A stretch of 64,000 bases of DNA, from NCBI RefSeq assembly GCF_000346465.2, contig NC_034012.1, positions 5,789,569 to 5,853,568 on the forward strand. Reading direction: 5' to 3'. The notes below the pieces were generated by a model. It had not been told where the DNA came from, ran no database searches, and saw only the letters and a list, made by a program, of their open reading frames with translations. Origin of the DNA: Prunus persica (Eukaryota; Streptophyta; Magnoliopsida; Rosales; Rosaceae). Positions 23,266 through 35,400 of this stretch are shown here, in pieces; the stretch's first letter is position 1; every line of letters starts with the position of its first letter. The translations under genes were made by a program, and so were the position numbers.

Positions 23266-26200
23266 TAATGCAAGAGCATCTAGTAGACTTTCCTAATCTA
23301 AGTGGGCATTAGAAATAAGGCTAAGTTTTAGTTATATTAAATTAATAGGTTATTTTATTACTTGTTTTCCTATTCTTACAAGGATTTGGTTTAATTTCTT
23401 ATTTAGGTTTTTAATTTCCTATGTCAATTAGGTTTTCAATATTCTAGTATAAATAGGCTATTAAGAGACTCTTATATTTAGTTTTTTGTTGATGAATATA
23501 AGTTCAGACGTTAGTCTATAGAGTTTCTGTTGGGATTTTGCCCTAGAACTCAATTATCTTCGTTCCAACTTTAATTCTATTGTTGTATCCTTCTATTCTA
23601 TATTTTGGGTATGTTTGAGTCATTAGACAGCAGCTTATAGTCATTGCCCCGCATCAAATTGGTATTGGAGCCTAGGTTCATCCTTGTTCCACAGCATGTT
23701 TGGACGTGATAGAAGTGGTGGACGAGGGAACCAAGCCCAACACACAGAGGTGGTTGAGATGCGATGTATGATGGAAGACTTGTTGAGAGCGGTGCAAGCC
23801 CTCCATAGGAACCCTTACACAAACCGGAAGGTGGTGGTGAGGATGAATATGAAGACGAGATAGACGTGAACAATCCTTTTGATGAAGCTAGAAACCATGG
23901 TGATGGTCATTGAGGTGGATTGGAAGAGGGGTTGGTTCGTGCGTTGGATTTGAATAGTGGAGGAATTAAAATTGAAGTTGTTGATTTCTATAGAAATATG
24001 CATGTCGAAGATTATTTGGACTGGGAGGCAAGTCTAGAGAATTATTTTGAATGAAAGCCTATGGCAGAAGATCGCAAGGTGTTGTTTGTAAAACTTAAAT
24101 TGAAGAGTACTGCACTTCAATGATGGAAGTGAGTTGAAGAACAGTGTGCTCGGCAAGGGAAGCAGAAGATCAACACATGAGATCGTATGAAATCCAATTT
24201 ACGAAAGCAGTTTTTACTGGCTGATTATACCATGGAGTTATATAAGCGGTTTCATAACTTAAAGCAACGAAACATTTTCATAATCTCTCAATTCGAGTTG
24301 GTTTAAATGAGACTAATGAACAAATGACATCCCGTTATCTTTCTAGTTTGAATCAGACAATTCAAGATGAGATGGGGATGGTCCGTTTGTTCAACCTTGA
24401 AGATGCTCGACAATATGCTTTAATGGCATAGCGAAGACTATCTCGTCGTAGTGGAAAGAGAGTAGTTTCTAGCTGCCCAGATACAGTTTGGTAAAGAGAT
24501 ACTATTGCTGTTCATGGCGTCCAAAGTGATGAAGAAGCCAATCCAAGTATCCGAATAGGTGGTAGGAACTTGGGTGCTGATAAGAGTGAAAAGGGGAAGG
24601 AAATAACACAATTTCATCATCCAAATAGGGCTAATGTCAAGGTTTCCAAGGCTGGACGTACTCTACAAGCTCAATGTTTCAATTGCGGAGAGGCGGGGCA
24701 TAAATCTTACACGTTTCCACAAAGAAGAATAAATTTGGTAGGTGATAAGATCAAATTTCCAGAACCAGGGTATAATGTTTATGGCAATGAAGAGGAAGTC
24801 ATTGATCTCTTACCAGTTGAAGGAGAATGTTTGTTGGTAAGGCGAGTGATGACAACTCCCAAAATTAAGGAAAAAGATTGGCATCGACAAAATATATTCC
24901 GAACATGAGTCCTTTGTAGGGGAAATGCGTGCAACATGATTCTTGATGGAGGAAGTAGTGAAAACATTATCTCAAAGGAGGTGGTAGAAAAATCTAAGTT
25001 ACCAATTGAGAAGTATCCTAATCCCTATAAGGTTGCATGGTTTTGAAAAGGAAGCAAGGTACCAATCACTTTAAGGTGTTTGGTTAAATTCACAATGGGT
25101 AATACCATTGAGGATGAAGCTTGGTGTGATGTTGTTCTCACAGAAGCATGTCATATCTTATTGGGAAGACCATGGTTGTTTGACAAAGAGATGATGTATT
25201 CTACTAAAGCTAACACCTATTCATTCTATAAGGATGGGAGAAAGTGGACTTTGAAGCCTCTTGAAGAAGGATTCTGCCATGCTTTCTAAATATGCAAGGG
25301 TTAATGGTCATTTGAGAGCCCATAGGTTTGACATTGAGAGCAAGGATGTGGTGTTTGTGTATCCACTCGTCGCTACGAAGGATGTTGAGGGAGCTTCGAA
25401 TAAATTGGAAGATGACAACCTCCTAAATTTAGAAAACCCTCCCGTGTTTGACTGTTGTTTGGAAGAAGATAGAAACTGAAACTAGTGTAATATTGAAGGC
25501 AATGAATCACGAAGAAGTTGGGTTTGAACTTTTGAAGCAACATAATCAACCCACCTTTGAAGGAAAGGTGATTCAAGAAATTCTTGAGGGAATTGTTGGA
25601 GATCAGATGAATTCCTTCAAAGATGATACTTATGAGTATGTTGATTTTCTTGAGGTTGATTCTTCTAATTTACGAACTACCAAGAACGTCATTGGCCTTG
25701 TTTGACTACTGGTTTTTGGTGTGAAGAGTTTTTGGGCAGAGAGCTTAGCTGCAGAAGATATCTGGTATGTTCCAGAAGGATCAGATATTATAAATATCTA
25801 TTTCTTTGGAGTGGGAAGGTTCAATATCAAGGCCAAAGTTCTATGGACAACTTATCTAAGAGGAGGTTATGTCTAGGCGGTTTTCACCAAACGATTGGAA
25901 TTTGAGGAAGAATTCTTCCCAAACCGGTGGAGTTGATGCAGGAGCATCTAAGTAGGCATCAGCCAATAAGGCTGAGTTTTAGTTATATTAAATTAATAGG
26001 TTGTTTTACTTGTTTTCCTATTCTTACTAGGATTTGGTTTAATTTCCTGTTTAGGTTTTTAATTTCCTATTTCAATTAGGTTTTCTATATTCTAGTATAA
26101 ATAGGCTATTAAGAGACTCTTGTATTTAGTTTGTTGTTGATGAATATAATTTCAGACGTTAGTCTATAGAGTTTTTGTTGGAATTTTGCCCTAGAACTCA

Positions 26201-26306
26201 ATTATTTTCTTTCCAACTTCAATTCTATTGCTTTATCCTTCTATTCTCTGTATTTTGGGTATGTTTGGGTCACTGGACAGTAGCTTATAGCCGCTGCCCG
26301 ACATCA
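23266..26306 (+). mobile_element. Gypsy-type LTR element, deleted and degenerate
   Basis: LTRs at about 23266-23656 and 25933-26306 share 'ggctattaagagactctt', 'atattttgggtatgttt' and '...gcatca/gacatca' ends. The segment after the left LTR (ttggtattggagcc) resembles a mutated primer site. Flanking CCCTT/CTCTT could be a decayed target duplication. Only gag- and protease-like sequence is present; RT, RNase H and integrase are missing. It lies in intron 4 of CNGC copy B. The sequence outside it (about 23000-23265 and 26307-26520) may belong to yet another repeat. Confidence 0.75.
23697..25930 (+). pseudogene. Gypsy gag-protease remnant
   Basis: Starts with a Gly/Arg-rich segment (about 23697). 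A gag domain with many stops lies at 24000-24430. The zinc knuckle CFNCGEAGHKSY is at about 24678-24713, and a retropepsin-like core with MILDGGSSENIIS is at about 24935. Then HILLGRPWLFD lies at about 25152-25184. After about 25500 recognisable protein ends and the sequence runs to the right LTR. Numerous stops and frame changes make it inert. The usual DTG/DSG active site is DGG. Confidence 0.7.
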
Positions 26307-27695
26307 CTCTTGAAGATCACTCTTACCCAAGAGAAATTCCCTCCCTTGATACTCCAAGAGTTATACATACTCTTGATATACACCCAACTCCCCAGTGAAT
26401 GAATACTCACACACTCATGATCACACTTGAGTTGATGTCTTGCTTGATTTCCAAATGAAAACAAGCCTCCCTTTATATAGCCAAGGAGAAACCCCCATAT
26501 GCATTGTACCGAACCCAAAAGGCAAGAGTCAACTTTATATAAGATACTACAGAATATTTCTTTAATTATTCATGAAGGAAAATTCCCGAACCAAACCAGT
26601 ATCATTACCTCATTTGCCGACAATAAGCTATTAAGATGATATGAAAATATGTTGTATTTAAAATTAAAAATTAAAAAAATTAAAGAATCAGTCAAGGTTT
26701 ATATTTTGTTCAATATTGTCTTATGCACCTATAGTTAGATTTTCCCACATGCATTGACTCTAGGCTGTTTTTTTTTTTTTTTCCCCCAGTTGGCAATAGC
26801 AGTTTCCTTTTTCAAGCCAGGAGGCTCTGGACATCTCGGCCAAATAGTAACCGTGAACATCTTCCTTTTTCTCTATTATGTGGCAAGGATTGTACTAATT
26901 CGCATATACAGTCAGAAAGTCAAGTACCAATACAATATCGGAATATGGTTTCGAGCTTCATTCAATTTCTTTTTCTACATGGTTGCTAGTAATGTAAGTT
27001 TATAACTCGTAAACATTCCTTCTTTTCATCGTTTATCCTTACTTTCGTAACTTTTGCGTGACTAAGATGTCTTATGTACTAAATAAATAACTAACTAAAA
27101 CTGTTGATTACATTTATAAATCACTTTGTTTACCTTAAAAATGAACTACTTGCATTGGTAGACTCCACATCTATTAAAGAGATCATAAACAAAATGGCTT
27201 TGCCTACTTCCTTTTACTTTAGTACAATTTTGTTTACCGAATAGAGAAGACAATATTGCATTTACCAATTTTGGAGAACAAGTTCATGACATACGAAATC
27301 GGATGTGGAGAAATTTCGAATATTTAAGCATGATATTCTCATTTTTACGATATTTGTTTTTTTTACTTTGTCCTCTTGGTGGAGTTACACTTCTTTTATT
27401 TTTATTTTTTCAGATTACTAGCTAAACTCAGTTTAAGAGTTTTTTTTTAAAAATTGTGTATAAAAAGGAACAAGTTTTTTAAAATAAATAAAAAATAAAA
27501 AAAACTCAAATCCACCTAAAAAGCTCATGTAGGAAACTAGCTATCTAGAAGTCAAATTTTTATGAACACAGTGACTAGCGAAAAGAGAAAAAATGACTTT
27601 GATGAACTATAAATAAGTTTTGTGTCATTTAAAGTTAAATTTAACCAAGATTTGATTAACCTTTATTGACATTATTATCTAATTTTTTGCCCAGG

Positions 27696-27972
27696 TACTT
27701 GGAGGCTTTTGGTACCTTTTTTCCATTCAACGTGAGATATCATGCTGGCAATCCTGTAGAAATGGTGCAGGATGTCGAGCTACTTATTATTGTAGTGACA
27801 GTACTCCACGAGACATTACATTCCTAGATGAGTTATGCCCCGTAAATCCACAAAATGCTGCCATATTTAATTTTGGAATATTTTTGGAAGCTATTCAGTC
27901 TGGAATCACGAGATCACGACATTTTCCAACCAAGTTCTTTTACTGTGTATGGTGGGGAATCAGAAATCTAAG
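27696..27972 (+). pseudogene. Exon 6 of CNGC copy B with 1-nt frameshift
   Basis: The exon is 277 nt where the phases of its neighbours need 278. The first eight codons (V-L-G-G-F-W-Y-L) and everything from 27722 on read in different frames; the break falls in a run of five T. Copy A keeps the frame at this place (FWYFLSIQRET equivalent at 7807-7840). Past the break the channel sequence is otherwise intact up to the pore helix. Confidence 0.8.
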
Positions 27973-28104
27973 GTTTGCAATTATGCATATTGAGCTAGTA
28001 CTCTTTATAGATAATGAAATGCTTAATTTAAATTGAGGGGGTGCGATAGTTCGGATTTAAATTTTCTTATATATATATATATAATGCTTAATTGATTTCT
28101 GCAG

Positions 28105-29049
28105 TAACTTCGGCACGAATCTGCAAACAAGTAGCTATGTGTGGGAAACCTGCTTTGCAATTGTAATTTCTATTACTGGCTTGCTACTATTTTTATACCT
28201 CATTGGAAATGTGCAGGTATGAATGATGAATCTCTCAGCTCTATAATTGTTAATCTATTTGCTTGTCATAAAGAATATTTTTGTGTTGTGTTGTGAAACA
28301 GATATATATGCAGCATGTAAAAACAAAATCGTTGGAAGATGAGGAGAAGACAAAGAATTTGAAAAAGAAGACAATGTCGAAAAGAAGGCAGATACGAGGG
28401 TGGATGAGAGATCATGGCATCCCTCTTGATGAGGCGAGAAATATTATGCAACAAATAAAATATCACAAATTAGTAGATGACATAAATACTGATGAAGAAG
28501 TGGATTTGAAGTATATCTTCTCTGTTCTTTATGACTCTGGGAGAAACCTTCTCCAGCATCATCTCTGCATGGAGACCCTAAAACAAGTATGCTCCATTTT
28601 ATTTTCCTCCTTCTGCTTTTTTTTCTGGAGCCGAAACTTATGCAAGGATTAATTTTGTAAATATATAGGTAGACCATCTTCGAAATATGGATGAAAAAAT
28701 GGTGAAAATTATCTGCGACCACATGAAGCTAAAGATATTCGAAGACAAGGAGTACATTATTGAAGCGGAAAAACCACTTGAGGTGATGATGATTACTGTA
28801 GAAGGCCTTGTGCAGGTGTACCCGTCAACTAGGCATGCTGCTGCAGAAGCACCTTCTGCCCAAACTTTTGAGGAAGGTGTTATTTTGGGACGAGAACTTG
28901 TGGATTGGGCAGCGATGACAACCCATGATCGCCCCCCTATTTCCTTCCAAATTGTCCAATGCCTCACCAAAGTAGCAGCCTTCGTTCTCAAAATTGAGGA
29001 CTTGAAAAGATTAGTCATCTCCAAACGCATCATCTTCCGGAGGAATTAA
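28105..29049 (+). CDS. Exons 7-9 of CNGC copy B (S6, C-linker, CNBD)
   Basis: Exons 28105-28216, 28302-28586 and 28669-29049, all open. Exon 7 gives the pore exit and S6; exon 8 the C-linker with RRQIRGWMRDHGIPLD and the YDSGRNLLQHH region; exon 9 the binding-domain beta-roll (EYIIEAEKPLEVMMITVEG, GRELVDWA). The stop TAA is at 29047-29049. Family members usually continue about 80 residues further to an IQ motif, which is absent here. Confidence 0.8.
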
Positions 29050-29335
29050 AAACTTGCAGTTGTGGCAATCGATAGCCCTTGAAACTTGAATAAACAGTTG
29101 ACACTTTTTTTTTCTTTTGCTTTCCTTGTCATGGATTAATATTTCTATTTTCTTCATTTCATGCATTAATATTTTTATTTTCAAATTATTTTTTCTTTTT
29201 CTTAAAAATAAAAATAAACTCCGTATGAAACTGAAAAAATAGGGCCAAAGCCCAAAACTTCTAAAGGCCCAAGTGAAAGCAAGATAAGCGCCCGTGTAAA
29301 CAAACAAGCCCACAGAGTATAGGCAGGAAGGTAAA

Positions 29336-29496
29336 ATTCTATAGTGAGAGACTTATTTAAGGCTCTTAGATGAGGCGCTATCTTTTAACTGTTTGATAAA
29401 ATTGGTTAGCCGTTGGATCAAATTGGTTCATTTAATGCAACGGTTAAGAGATATAACCTCGTCTAAGGGCCTTAAATAAGTCACTCACTATAGAAT
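29336..29496. mobile_element. Palindromic MITE, about 161 bp
   Basis: The left arm (ATTCTATAGTGAGAGACTTA at 29336 onward) and right arm (ending ...TCACTCACTATAGAAT at 29496) are inverted copies along nearly the full length, with a central loop near 29405-29430. It would fold into one long hairpin. No coding capacity. It lies about 290 bp downstream of the CNGC copy B stop. Confidence 0.75.
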
Positions 29497-29880
29497 GACT
29501 CGAGCAGGGAATTTGAGTTTTTTTATAGCAGAATTACATGGATTTTTTTGAATTAACTCATCATTTAATTTGAAAAATGAAACACAGGCCAGTAGCGTTT
29601 AACCGAATGAAAAATAGTTAGTGTGTATAAGAAATCTCATATCCCTTATAGTTTAGATTACCGTTGGTATTTAGAAAAACAAAAAACAAAAAAACTAGGA
29701 AGACCACTTTTCTCTTAGGTCAATAACTATTTATTATTAAGAAAAATATTGTCATTATCACTTTTAACTCATCCTTATTTGGTGCTCTCTTGTTTGTTAA
29801 TCCCTACAAAGTATTGGTGATATGCACAGAATAACCAATGTCAAACCACCAAGAATTCATAAGGACAACAACAAGATTAG

Positions 29881-30588
29881 ACTCAATACACACAAAAACA
29901 TTTGAAATATCTTTCTTAATCAGCTACTTTTTGTATTTGTCACAGTCCTTCATATGGCCAGACTTTTTGAAAAAATAGCATTTGAAAATTTCAGTTTTGT
30001 TGACTTTAACGTTTTGAGACCCTTTAGGTGGTGATTGGATAGTTTTGGCAGAAACATTTGAAGACTTAAAAGCATGAGATGGCTTATTAGAACCTGATGC
30101 ACCATTTTTCTTACCATGAGTTGAATGCACAAGGTTGACAACTTCCATTTTATCACGTTTCAGTCTATCCTCCTCTTGTACACACATGGAGATCAGCTCA
30201 TTAAAATCCTAGTTTTCCTTTTGCGTGTAACTTTCAGCTGTCCAAACTTTGGTAGTAGTGAATTAAGAGACACACGCATGAGGAAAGGGTCAGAGATGGT
30301 TACTTCCAGATCCTTGAGCTTATTGGCAATGTCAATGAGTTTCATAATGTACTCTCTGACACTACTTTCACCATCATATCTCATAGTGGTGAGGGCATTC
30401 ATCAAGCTTCCATTCTCAGCCTTCTTTGACTCATTGAATTTCTCCCAACGGCCTCTAGGAAAGCTTTTGCCTTATCATTGTTCAGAATACCACCTCTCAC
30501 TGTTTCTGTCATAGCCCTCTTCATAATGAGAAGAGACATCTTGTTAGCCTTATGCCATTTTTCATGTTGCCTTCTCTGTGCATCACTG
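29881..30588 (-). pseudogene. Copia gag (UBN2-type) remnant
   Basis: On the minus strand, gag segments are recognisable in several frames: ANKMSLLIMKRAM (about 30530), AKAFLEAVGRN (about 30450), TTMRYDGESSVREYIMKL (about 30350-30400) and a zinc-knuckle-like CYFFKKSGHMKDC near 29960. The second Cys of the CX2C knuckle is replaced by Phe. No LTRs or pol were found. It joins directly to a CNGC fragment at about 30590, inside a tandem duplication. Confidence 0.75.
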
Positions 30589-30592
30589 CTGG

Positions 30593-30807
30593 GCTGCTGC
30601 TGCAGAAGAAGCTTGTCCCCAAATTCTTCAGGAGGGGCATATTTTGGACGAGAACTTGTGGATTGGGCAGTGGCAACCCCATTTTTTAATGACCTCCCTA
30701 CTTCCTTCGTTAATGTCCAATACCGCACCAAAGTAGCAGCCTTTGTTCTCACAATTGAGGACTTGAAAAAATTAGTCATCTCCAAACGCATCTTCGGGGG
30801 GAATTAA
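30593..30807 (+). pseudogene. CNGC 3'-terminal fragment (copy C)
   Basis: Duplicate of the end of CNGC exon 9. It matches 28835-29049 with the same GRELVDWAVAT, FVLTIEDLKKLVISKR and terminal -N-stop (TAA 30805-30807), with small indels. Nothing upstream of the binding domain is present; a reversed copia gag piece lies there instead. Confidence 0.85.
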
Positions 30808-30942
30808 TACTTCAAGTTGTGGCAACCCTCAGCAGTTGACACCTTTTTGTTTTCTTTCCTTATCATGGATCAATAATTCTATTGTCTTCATTTCATGCAT
30901 TAATATTTCATTTTCAATTTTTGGGAAATAAACTCTGTAAGA

Positions 30943-31100
30943 AACCGGCCAATGGGTCTAGAGCTTAGTGGAAAAAAGCATTGACGTACAGATGAATAAT
31001 CTCAAGTTTGAATTCTCATGATACTTGGTAGTGTGTATGAGAAACCTCATTTCCTTATAATTTTTTTTTTTGAGAAATCATTCCCTTATAATTTATAATA
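30943..31100 (+). mobile_element. tRNA-derived SINE-like fragment
   Basis: 'gtctagagcttagtgg' (about 30957) resembles a pol III A box and 'caagtttgaattctc' (about 31004) a B box, followed by 'gtagtgtgtatgagaaacctc' and a T-run. This matches the general plan of plant tRNA-derived SINEs; the tail is cut by a MITE at 31101. Confidence 0.5.
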
Positions 31101-31533
31101 GGATAAATTACTCAAATGGTCCTCAAACTTATACCCGATTTATATTTTGGTCCCTTAATTAAATTATTCGTTCAAATAGTCCATCAACTCTATATTAATC
31201 ACTCTATTGATCCTACCGTTACATTATGTTAATGTTGCCATCAAATGAAGAGTAAAACCGTCCATAACCATCCTATGTTCCCCAAATAAGTGATAAAGTG
31301 GTGATACATAAGTGATAAAGTGGTGATAAAGGAGTGATACATAAGTCAAAAATCTTATTTACCCCCATAAATGTATCATATGTTGCTCACATGACTAAAT
31401 TTAACAGAAAATGTAAGGGTAGGACCAAAGCGCCGATTAATAAAGAGTTTGTGGACCATCTAAATGAATAATTTAGTTTAAGAACCAAAATATAAATCGA
31501 ATATAAATTTAAGGACCATTTAAATAATTTACC
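31101..31533. mobile_element. MITE with Mutator-like terminal inverted repeats, about 433 bp
   Basis: The left end GGATAAATTACTCAAATGGT is an inverted match of the right end (...ACCATTTAAATAATTTACC) with a few mismatches, and inversion continues inward ('attttggtcccttaatt' against 'agaaccaaaatataa'). The flanks (TTTATAATA and TTTATACTA with one base offset) could be a 9-bp duplication with one change. No coding capacity. Confidence 0.65.
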
Positions 31534-32437
31534 TTTTATACTATTACTTGTATTCAAAAAACTTCGTAAGAAATCTGAAAAGAGGGCAAGCCCAAAACTT
31601 CAAAATGCCCAAAAGAAAGAAAGATAAGCATCGCGGATAAACAAACAAGCCCACAGAGTGTAGGCAGGTAGTTGGAATTTTTTTTACAGCAGAATTACAT
31701 GGATTTTTTTTAATTGACTCTTCATTTACAGTAGAATTGCATTACAATGATCTGAAAAATGCAGGCTAATGAAGTTTAATTCAGTGAAAAATAATCTTTA
31801 CTTATCGACCAATGGTATCAAGTTTGAACACCTATGTGAAACCACTTTCTCTAATAATTTAAAAGAAAAATTATTGCTTGTATTCAAATAAATAAATAAA
31901 TAACAAGATAGGACGATTTCTTTGGTAAAAAACTATTTATTATTAAGAAAAATATTTCACCGTCACTTGAAAATCACTGTTTCTCTTTCTTATGAATTAA
32001 AAAAATCATTAAATTATTAGTAAATTTAGGTTTTACCCATAAAAAAACTTTCACTTTTGAAAAAAGTCAAAACTTTTTCAAAAAAGACAGAATAACCTCT
32101 CAACTTTCAAACCAAAGACATGCAAATGTAAAGGATTTCTTAGGAAATTAAAAAATAAATAAGGGTAATTTTGTCCATTTTTGCTTCTTTTAAAAATTTT
32201 CTCTCTCCTTTGGGTTTTTCCAAAGTCCCCCTAAATTATTACACTAACTTTTAATTAGCAAGTGAATAAAATAAGATCAAGAGTGAACAGACAGAAAACA
32301 AATGAAATAAGTTGGTGTCTGATATTTACTCGTCCAACGATTTTGCCATCTCTCTGTCGCTCTCATATGCTTCAATTGTTGAAGCCTCAAGCCAGTAGAG
32401 GGCAAAGGCAAACGCAGAGCCCAAACGTAAGTCGAAA

Positions 32438-35400
32438 ATGGAGAGCAGCGAAGAAGACGACGACTTCCCATCAATTGAGAGCATCACTCCCCAGTCTAAA
32501 GTTGACTCTCTTTACCAATCCCACACTGAAAAGGTTTCTTCTTCCTCCCCCCATAACCCTCTATTCGGCTCACGAGAAATTGTTTGAAATCAATAAAGGA
32601 AAATGCTTTTTTTTATTTTTTTTATTTTTTATTTTTATTTTTTATATCTCCCACATTTATTGTTCATGGAAGATTTAACATTTGGCTTTCACATTTTTTT
32701 TTGGCGATCAATTTTTTTGGACCTCAGCTCCTAGCTCTTTGAGGAGTTTGAGGATTGCCCATTTCAAATTAATCAATAATGTTGAGTTCTTAGCTGAATT
32801 TGTTTCTTGTTGTTCTGGGCTTAAGTACAATTTGAGGGGACAATTGTATTTGCCATCTGGGTGATGTCTATTTCATGTTATACTTGTGTATATAGCGAAT
32901 AAGCAGGCGTTTCATACTTAAGAACATGTAATAAATGCATTCCGTTTTCTGTAAGCTTGTTTGGGTAACAATATATGGACTTTGCCGCAATTGGGACAGT
33001 GAGTTGCTGTCTGAGGTTGGAAGCTGCAAGTATTTATTTGCTATAGTTATTCTTTTAAGTGTTGCTAGTGATGCTTCTGTTGTATTGTTTCAATAAGCAG
33101 TTGTTATCATTGTTGTTATTGTTGTTGTCACGCCTATAACATATACATATATTATGAATGCAGGGAATTAGAAAGCTATGTTGTGAGCTGTTAGATTTAA
33201 AGGATGCAGTGGAGAACTTATGTGGAAATATGCGATCAAAGTACTTGGCTTTTTTGAGGTAATTTAATGACGCTGAATGATTTGTATGCCTGTTTAACAA
33301 TAAAACAATCATTAACTATATATGTGAAAAGAAAACAAAAAATTTACAAAGTCGTTCATGTACGAAGTCCGCAAGTTTGAAATAATTGATGTTTACTATC
33401 AACTTTTTGAGCTTGTGGGCATAGGGAAAGAAAAATACAGGAAAAATCTTTAAGGAACAAAGATTTCCACATGAAAATTTCTCTGTATGTAACAACATAT
33501 ACACGACAATAATGTCGGTCAGTGATCCTATATACAATAAGTTAGCCTAGTTACAGAGTTTTAGGCTATCTTATTTAAAAAGAGAGAAGGGGTCCAGAAT
33601 TTTAGGCTCATATCGGGTTCAACTCAAATCAAGGGCTTCTTATGCGCAGAAATTTGCTATTATGAAGAGTTTTATGGGTGACCTGATGAGAATTTCAAAA
33701 AGACTAAAGCAGTAATAAAATTATTATCTTCTGAGTTTTATGTAATCTTATAATTATGTGACTGGACCAACCAAATTGATAACTTGAAGCAATGGGGTCA
33801 CGAAGGTGATGTGGAAACTCAAATGTTAGATTTATAACTCGAAACCTAAAAAATATATTACAATATGGCATTGAAAAAGTTTATTCAGAATGATAAAACA
33901 GTGTCAAATCCATTTTGCAGCCATGCAACTCAAATTTTCCATGGCATGATTCTTGGGCAGGGGAATGCTAGGATAGCTAAACTTCTCAGAGAGCATAGTT
34001 TAATTTAACAGGAAATATGTGTGTGGTTAATATCAACTCAACATACATCCCAACCTTTTTCCTCTTTGAGGATTGTATGTCACGTGTGTGGGGTTGTCCA
34101 ACGTTAAAGGGTTTTAAATGACTGCCCCTAGTCTCCCACCTCACTTTTCTTGGGAAAAGACGTTGGAACCCCAGAAAGGCATGGACCATTCTTACTCACC
34201 TTCATATTTTCATTACTTAGAACTTTTGATCCTTGATATCCACTGCATCCTTTAAATCTCTAAATCCTCTATTTCAAGAACATATTTTGAGGTCTGTCTG
34301 GGCTTGCCTTTCAAAACACTGAAACATGGTCACAAAATGGCCCAAAGTTGTTTTCTTTCTTAGCTGTACATTGCTTTGATTTTCATTCAATTTAATACGT
34401 TCATTAATCCTGTCTATCCATGCATGCGTGATCCGATCTTAATGCTAATTGCAGAATATCTGAAGAGGCTGTAGAAATGGAACATGAGTTGGTTGAGCTC
34501 CGAAAGCATATTTCAGCTCAAGGGATTCTTGTGCAGGATTTGATGACTGGTGTATGCCATCAATTGGAAGAATGGAATCAATCTACTACTGAAGTCCAGC
34601 CAGACCCTGAGATTGGTGAACTTCAGGATCCCTTGCCAATTGAGACAGATGATCACAAGATAGTTTTGGAGAAAATTGATGTTCTCTTAGCTGAGCATAA
34701 AGTAGAAGAAGCATTAGAGGCTTTAGATTCTGAAGAGAGAAACTCTCCAGAACTGAAAAGCTCTGGAGATACTTCATCAACTGAAGGATCCTCATACAGA
34801 TCTGCTTTCTTGAAAAGAAAAGCAGTGCTTGAAGGTCAGCTAGTTGAGGTTACTGGACAACCTTTTGTTAGTTTTCCTGAGTTGAAGAAGGCCTTAAGTG
34901 GGTTAATAAAGATTGGAAAAGGTCCTTTGGCACATCAGTTACTGCTGAAATTTTATGGGTCCCGTCTTGAGAAGAGCATTGAAGCTCTTTCTCCTTCTTG
35001 TTCTGTCTGTCCAAAGACATATCCAGCAACTTTGTCTAAGCTCGTATTTTCTGCAATCTCACTTGCAACGATGAAGTCTGGTTCAATATTTGGTGATAAT
35101 CCTGTTTATACAAACAGAGTTGTTCAGTGGGCAGAGTGGGAAATTGAATACTTTGTACGGTTAGTGAAAGAGAATGCACCATCTTCTGGTACAGTTTCTG
35201 CCTTACGTGCAGCTAGCGTTTGTGTTCAGGCTAGTCTCAATTACTCTTTGATGCTGGAACGGCAAGGCCTGAAACTGTCAAAATTGATTTTGGTGCTGTT
35301 GTGGCCTTTCATTGAAGAAGTTTTAGAATTGAACTTTAGACGGGCCAGAAAACTTGTCCTTGATTTGGTAGAAGCTGATGAGTGCATGTCATTTTCACCT

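Larger units (their letters stand above)
12662..29049 (+). pseudogene. CNGC-like channel, copy B (nine exons, one frameshift)
   Basis: Plant cyclic-nucleotide-gated cation channel family; product expected in the plasma membrane. Proposed exons: 12662-12729, 13280-13333, 13497-13550, 21599-21998, 26790-26993, 27696-27972, 28105-28216, 28302-28586 and 28669-29049. All have GT/AG borders and phases fit throughout. Domains in order: a short acidic N terminus, two hydrophobic 18-residue segments from exons 2-3, S1 (LMLLCVAVSIDPLFFYIPVI), S2-S3, S4-S5, pore (KFFYCVWWG...SNFGTN), S6 (LLLFLYLIGN), C-linker and cyclic-nucleotide-binding domain. The protein stops soon after that domain, before the IQ/calmodulin helix typical of plant CNGCs. 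The residues aligned with the usual GQN filter are GTN. One base is missing in exon 6 (T-run about 27717-27721), giving TAG at 27825-27827. This is either a recent pseudogene or an assembly error. Introns 3 and 4 (8.0 and 4.8 kb) are swollen by transposons. Confidence 0.8.
28870..31975. repeat. Tandem segmental duplication of the CNGC 3' end and flank
   Basis: The block about 28870-29760 recurs at about 30593-31975: exon 9 end, 3' flank, the 'gcccaaaacttc' and 'aacaagcccacagagt.taggcagg' segment (29250-29325, 31590-31665), the 'gcagaattacatgga' segment (29529, 31691) and the 'aactatttattattaagaaa' segment (29726, 31932). The first copy has gained the palindromic MITE. The second has gained SINE- and MITE-like insertions. 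The copia gag remnant sits between them. Confidence 0.8.
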
